From NCBI RefSeq assembly GCF_028389875.1, contig NC_084678.1:11748899-11812898 (forward strand): a stretch of DNA of 64,000 nucleotides. Reading direction: 5' to 3'. The notes beneath the pieces are model-generated. The model was not told where the DNA came from. It saw only the letters and a list, made by a program, of their open reading frames with translations, and made no database searches. The DNA comes from Rhea pennata (taxonomy: Eukaryota > Chordata > Aves > Rheiformes > Rheidae). Both the position numbers and the translations under genes were made by a program. Positions 62,290 through 64,000 of this stretch are shown one piece after another (position 1 is the stretch's first letter; each line of letters opens with the position of its first letter).

Positions 62290-62325
<36 letters not shown>
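62277..62325. repeat. TTC repeat plus poly(T), 34 T
   Basis: Several TTC units followed by 34 consecutive T (62292-62325), then AATTCAGGG. Although T-run plus CAG resembles an acceptor, the following sequence (GGAGTTATATGACT) meets a stop codon in frame quickly and does not resemble the next RTF2 exon. Confidence 0.85.
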
Positions 62326-62329
<4 letters not shown>

Positions 62330-64000
62330 CAGGGAGTTATATGACTATCTATATTTCCTGGACATCACTGTTTTTATATACATTCTGTGTAGTGGATACA
62401 TTAAGGTTTTTGAAGCATTTTCGACGTCTAGAATTATACATTCTACAGTACAATGTTTGGTGAGATCAGTGATAAGCAATATAGATGTGTATAGCCAAGA
62501 TTTCAAAAACTCAAGATTAAGAAAAAGATTATATTAACTAGCTCTACAGAATCAAACTTTTAAAAAGTGTTATTTTTCTGTATCTTGTAAATAACATGTA
62601 TTTTTAATTTTCAAGAAAATCTGTGCTGGTGACCTGAGCGTGTTGGGGATTATTGCTGTGTGAGCATATGTGTTGTAGTCTGCATTTCCTTTGATTAAGG
62701 TTGAAGAATAATTCAGTAGCTTTTTGAATATATACTGATAAAATTCTCATTCTGTATTCATAATTGAGAAGGGGAATAGAAGTTTTCAAAACAGGATCAT
62801 GGGGAACTGGTTTCTGTCTTTTCTAGTAGCTAACTTTTTTATCCAAAGCACTACTTAAACACATTCCCCCAGCACTTTCTATCTTTATGCAAAAAAATGA
62901 AATTTTATGTCCTATATATATATTCTGTGAATAGCAATTTCTTATTAACAAATAAAATCCCCCCCTTTTTTTTTTGGTACATGTTCTTTCAAAGGGCAAA
63001 AGTTTTCTGAAGTCCTGAATGTTACAGATCGGTATATACGTTATCTAGGCTTGTGCTAGGCAGTTATCTACGCAGTTAGCTTGTGCTAACTGCTATTATT
63101 TTAAGAGAGATGCCTTCTGAACCAAAATCCAACCTATGGAATCAATGTGGGCCACAACATTTTCTTTCATGGCCTTGCCACCTTTTGGTCTGTCAGTATT
63201 CACCTAGATGCTTTACTTTGAAAGCCCCTGCCGCATCTGCATGTGAGAAGGATTCGTCACAATGTAGCTTTGGAGAGTGACAGGTGAAAATAGTTCAAGA
63301 AGAATAATCTTGTTTTCACTTGTGTTTTCTTAGTATCCAATTTCTCTTTTTCACTTAGTGGAATCTGTGTTTTGCCTTTATCCCAGGGGACAAGGTATAT
63401 TGCATGAATATAAACTGGAGGAAAGTCAATCTGGGAACTATTTGGCATTTTTTTCCCCACTACAGTAATATCCCCAAAAAAGCATTCAAAACGAACTATT
63501 TTGTGCATTAATCTGTGTGCCTAGAGAGCAAAGCAGTGCTGATAGTCTGCTAATTTGTAAACAGGGATGGTTGCTCAAAGGACTTTGTTGAACAAATACT
63601 TTTACAATGCAGTAAAAACATTCACCACAGACCATAGAGATCCAGAAGCCCAAGCAATAATTCTGCATTCCTCACCTTTGTACTCATATACTTGAACTAG
63701 TTCAACTGAACTAGATAATCAACATATATTTACATGCTAGAAGATATACACCACAAGGCACTGTGCTTCATAAAATTATAGAAAATAATTTTCCTCTGGG
63801 AGGAGCAAGAGAAGGTTTCCTCTTTTCCAGGCTTCCTGGCTTGGCTTGTAGAAATGCTCACCATTCTGTGGAAAGTTCCACAGACAGTTGTCTCACTGCT
63901 CATTTTTTCTTTTTTCCTTGAGCAGCTCATAAAAGGAATAAAGCAATCCACTTGCATGGTGAAATAAGTGTTCAGAAAAATGGAATACATGCACAGATTC

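Larger units (their letters stand above)
60482..64000 (+). other. RTF2: RTF2 intron 5, 5' part, to window end
   Basis: The next RTF2 exon (starting with the CGAAFQ-type segment of the family) is not found by reading to 64000, so this is taken as intron. It holds a GAAA repeat, a long poly(T) and a 16-bp copy of exon 5 sequence, listed separately. No other supported feature. Confidence 0.75.

Noticed and set aside
62277-62400. T-run followed by TTCAGGG as an RTF2 exon acceptor.
   Set aside because: The sequence after it does not encode the expected CGAAFQ-type segment and soon meets stops.

Overview
The window is vertebrate nuclear DNA, most likely from a bird. The evidence is compact introns with GT-AG boundaries, CpG-island promoters, a CR1 LINE with its typical 3' end, and a short SINE with a tRNA-Ile head and a CR1 tail. 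I cannot name the species. That SINE resembles TguSINE1 of songbirds and argues weakly against chicken. The gene order FAM210B - AURKA - CSTF1 - CASS4 - RTF2 is the one found at human 20q13, so this is conserved vertebrate synteny.

Layout. 1-6.4 kb (+): last two coding exons and 3'UTR of FAM210B. 7.3-13.6 kb (-): complete AURKA coding region, convergent with FAM210B, with a CpG-island promoter at 13.9-14.1 kb. 15.8-22.8 kb (+): CSTF1, head-to-head with AURKA. 22.8-32.8 kb: intergenic, holding the SINE and a 40-bp minisatellite. 32.9-52.7 kb (+): CASS4, with a four-codon first exon, an 8.7-kb first intron and six further coding exons. 52.8-55.2 kb (+): a broken CR1 LINE. 56.2 kb to the window end (+): first five coding exons of RTF2; the rest lies outside.

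I assembled each gene by hand from splice sites and reading frame. All four reading frames close exactly: AURKA 418 aa, CSTF1 431 aa, CASS4 809 aa, and RTF2 159 codons so far. The genes are neighbours, not a pathway: an inner mitochondrial membrane protein, a mitotic kinase, an mRNA 3'-processing factor, an adhesion scaffold and a replication-termination factor. AURKA and CSTF1 share one broad CpG-rich interval of about 2.7 kb but have separable promoters.

I found no undescribed biological system. The points most worth checking are the phased CCAAT/CHR architecture at AURKA, the tRNA-Ile/CR1 SINE, a possible frame-neutral 60-bp cassette exon in AURKA, a degenerate Src-SH2-type motif in CASS4, a two-codon uORF at CASS4, an orphan CpG-rich patch in CASS4 intron 1, and an unexplained minus-strand open frame at 47.9-48.3 kb.
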